This document shows, one piece after another, positions 62,399 to 64,000 of a stretch of DNA of 64,000 nt. The notes under the pieces were generated by a model that saw only the letters and a program-made list of their open reading frames with translations, had not been told where the DNA came from and ran no database searches. Each line of letters begins with the position of its first letter. The stretch's first letter is position 1. Position numbers and translations under genes: made by a program. This DNA is from Methylocystis iwaonis (GTDB lineage Bacteria; Pseudomonadota; Alphaproteobacteria; Rhizobiales; Beijerinckiaceae), in assembly GCF_027925385.1 (NCBI RefSeq), contig NZ_AP027142.1, positions 1,346,001-1,410,000 on the forward strand, given 5' to 3'.

Positions 62399-62790
62399 GC
62401 GAAAATCCCTTCTGTCGGGTCGCTTATGGCCTCGAGTAGCGCTCGAGCCTCTGTCTCTTCAATTCTCCTATAACGCGCCGACTCATTCCAGCCCATTACA
62501 GTGTTCCAGTTGGCCACGAACTGAGAAGAACGCCTGGACCGCTCCTGCAAAGCTGGCTTGAGCTGCGCCAAGCTCAAAAGGTCCTCGAGGTCGTGGGTGT
62601 AGATATTCTTTACCAAGTTCTTGTCCGGGATTTCGTTCGCCCTGAACTGACCGGCGATAACGGCTTTAAGCGCGAGCTCGATTGCATATCCGGAAAGGTA
62701 GAAAGCGCCGGACCACCTCTGAACGCCCAATAGCGCCAGCGCTTCTCGCAACCGTTCCTCGGCGAGCGCTTCCAGCTCCTCGAGCCGCAT
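62377..62790 (-). CDS. HEPN-like domain protein
   Basis: This 137-residue all-helical protein (RLEELEALAEERLREALALL, RWSGAFYLSGYAIELALKAV, NIYTHDLEDLLSLAQL, FVANWNTVMGWNESARYRRI) resembles HEPN domain proteins, many of which are toxins or RNases paired with a nucleotidyltransferase. The canonical R-x4-6-H motif is not obvious, so nuclease activity cannot be claimed. ATG 62790. It lies 31 bp after thyA and overlaps its partner gene. Confidence 0.7.
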   Translation of the reverse strand: MRLEELEALAEERLREALALLGVQRWSGAFYLSGYAIELALKAVIAGQFRANEIPDKNLVKNIYTHDLEDLLSLAQLKPALQERSRRSSQFVANWNTVMGWNESARYRRIEETEARALLEAISDPTEGIFAWIRSQP

Positions 62791-62821
62791 GTTCACCTCA
62801 AATAGCCAGAGTGAAAAACAA

Positions 62822-63628
62822 TCAAACCGCAATGGGCGCGGCGATGGCCGGCCAGGGGTCGTAGCCTTCGACCGCAATGTCTTCATAGCGGAAATCGAGC
62901 AGCGAGGCTGCATCGGGGTTCAGCGCGAGGCGAGGCAGGGGCCGGGGCGCGCGCGAGAGCTGGAGGCGGGCCTGCTCGATGTGGTTCAGATAGAGATGCG
63001 CGTCGCCGAGACTGTGGATGAAATCGCCGGCGACGCAGCCGGTGGCCTGCGCCACCATGTGAGTCAGCAGAGCATAGCTCGCAATATTGAAGGGCACGCC
63101 GAGGAACACGTCCCCCGAGCGCTGATAGAGCTGGCAGGACAGGCGCTTTCGTCCGTCCACCTCCGCCACATGGAATTGGAAAAGGCAGTGGCAGGGCGCG
63201 AGCGCCATTTTGTCGATCTCGGCTGGGTTCCAGGCCGTGACGACGAGGCGGCGCGAGAAGGGGTTTCGCTTTATTTCCTCGATCAGCCAGCCGATCTGGT
63301 CGATCGTTTCCCCGCCGGGCGCGGGCCAGGCGCGCCACTGCGCGCCATAGACGGGCCCGAGATCGCCCTTCTCATCGGCCCATTCGTCCCAGATGGTGAC
63401 GCCGTTTTCCTTGAGATAGCGGATATTGGTCTCGCCCGCGAGGAACCAGAGCAGCTCGTGGATCACGGATTTCAGATGCACCCGCTTGGTGGTGACGAGC
63501 GGGAAGCCCTCCGAGAGATCGAAGCGCATCTGATGGCCGAAGATGGAGAGCGTGCCCGTCCCCGTGCGGTCCTCCTTGCGGACGCCCTCGCGCAGGATTT
63601 TGTCGAGAAGGTCGAGATATTGGCGCAT
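62822..63628 (-). CDS. thyA: Thymidylate synthase
   Basis: This 268-residue enzyme methylates dUMP to dTMP using methylene-THF. Signatures: [29 protein letters not shown] [20 protein letters not shown], the active-site cysteine in [35 protein letters not shown] and the dUMP-binding [12 protein letters not shown]. It heads an operon thyA-HEPN-unknown-folA, so nucleotide and folate genes flank the two unknown genes. Confidence 0.97.
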   Translation of the reverse strand: MRQYLDLLDKILREGVRKEDRTGTGTLSIFGHQMRFDLSEGFPLVTTKRVHLKSVIHELLWFLAGETNIRYLKENGVTIWDEWADEKGDLGPVYGAQWRAWPAPGGETIDQIGWLIEEIKRNPFSRRLVVTAWNPAEIDKMALAPCHCLFQFHVAEVDGRKRLSCQLYQRSGDVFLGVPFNIASYALLTHMVAQATGCVAGDFIHSLGDAHLYLNHIEQARLQLSRAPRPLPRLALNPDAASLLDFRYEDIAVEGYDPWPAIAAPIAV

Positions 63629-63947
63629 GGGGCTCTCGGGGCGGGAGTCATGGAGTTGCGGGCGATTTGCGCCGCGCCCTCATCCGACCCTCGCTTACGC
63701 GAGGGCCACCTTCTCCCGCAAGTGCGATCGCGCGCGGGAGAAGGAAAGAGCCCCTTGGTTGCCGATTAATCCAGAAATTCGCCGCAGCGACTCCTTCTCC
63801 CGCTTGCGGGAGAAGGTGGCCGTCGAAGGCGGTCGGATGAGGGCGGTCCCCCGATTCCCTCGCCCCTGCCTTTGCAGCCCCGTCATCCTCTCCCTATATT
63901 CTCTCCCCGAGGGGAGCGACGCTCTCCGCGAAAGAGGGAAAACTCAT
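63629..63947. other. Intergenic region with REP-D element
   Basis: This 319-bp gap upstream of thyA is almost filled by a REP-D palindromic element (listed separately) and another short inverted repeat (CTCTCCCCGAGGGGAG near 63901). No gene was seen. Confidence 0.65.
63677..63846. repeat. REP-D palindromic element
   Basis: The left end CCCTCATCCGACC and the right end GGTCGGATGAGGG are inverted copies; inner hairpins include CTTCTCCCGCTTGCGGGAGAAG at 63793 and a degenerate copy near 63709. The middle contains the unique tract GAGCCCCTTGGTTGCCG. Confidence 0.8.
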
Positions 63948-64000
63948 ATGCTGCGGTTTCTTGCGCAAAAGCGCGGATCGCTGATTTCATTGGCTCTCGC
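63948..64000 (+). CDS. Start of an unknown exported protein (runs off the window)
   Basis: Only about 17 codons are visible, MLRFLAQKRGSLISLAL, a basic start followed by hydrophobic residues, which fits a signal peptide or membrane anchor. AGAGGGAAAA upstream can serve as ribosome-binding site. Nothing more can be said. Confidence 0.45.
   Translation, partial: MLRFLAQKRGSLISLAL

Overview
This is a high-GC chromosomal window from an alphaproteobacterium, most likely a Hyphomicrobiales (Rhizobiales) member. The evidence is the set of alphaproteobacterial families present (DUF1491, DUF2336, DUF2948, UPF0262, a NepR-like protein), a LexA operator of the alphaproteobacterial GTTC-N7-GTTC type just upstream of lexA, and a CtrA-type TTAA-N7-TTAA box. 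The abundant 80-150 bp palindromic repeats between genes, an intracellular PHA depolymerase and a metal-type RND pump would fit a Methylocystis/Methylosinus-like methanotroph, but that genus-level guess is inference. No phage, insertion sequence or CRISPR array was seen.

Layout. 0-6.6 kb: the 5' part of pepN, then a translationally coupled RND efflux operon (adaptor, CusA/CzcA-type pump, TolC-like channel). 6.7-12.9 kb: a secreted protein with one haem-c motif, an alpha/beta hydrolase, accA, a YafK-type L,D-transpeptidase and lexA with its operators. 13-23.7 kb: comEC, a DUF2336 protein, a dicarboxylate symporter, then a minus-strand set of DivJ/PleC-like kinase, peptidoglycan-binding protein and DUF1491, followed by small proteins and an unusual NepR-like protein. 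23.8-27.6 kb: lepA, a yefM-yoeB toxin-antitoxin pair with a palindromic operator, a DUF559 nuclease gene broken by a repeat element, and a DMT transporter. 27.7-38.5 kb: methyltransferase, MOSC protein, small exported proteins, phaZ, a GST, a YihY protein, a cation/H+ antiporter and a soluble five-PAS hybrid kinase. 38.6-44 kb: a polyprenyl-phosphate sugar transferase and the conserved block DUF2948-hisD-UPF0262-low-Mr phosphatase. 44.1-50.6 kb: MAPEG/HxlR divergent pair, amidase, FATP-like acyl-CoA ligase and a metY-metA pair.

The most interesting part is 50.6-59.6 kb, a ten-gene cluster around two free-standing carrier proteins. It holds a class-II seryl-tRNA-synthetase-like amino acid:[carrier protein] ligase, an acyl-CoA-dehydrogenase-like flavoenzyme, a cupin, a class-IV aminotransferase, a ThDP-dependent acetolactate-synthase-like enzyme, a GNAT-like acyltransferase, a second carrier protein, an ANL adenylate-forming ligase and an SDR reductase. 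The two carriers each appear to have their own loading enzyme, and no NRPS or PKS module is present. The likely output is a small amino-acid-derived metabolite made by carrier-bound chemistry; its identity cannot be read from the sequence.

59.7-64 kb: a CtrA box followed by a strong hairpin (candidate small RNA), a DUF4326 protein, tRNA-Pro(CGG), and a thyA-HEPN-unknown-folA operon in which two overlapping genes sit between the thymidylate synthase and dihydrofolate reductase genes. At least five families of palindromic repeats are scattered between genes, and at two places one family appears to be nested inside another.
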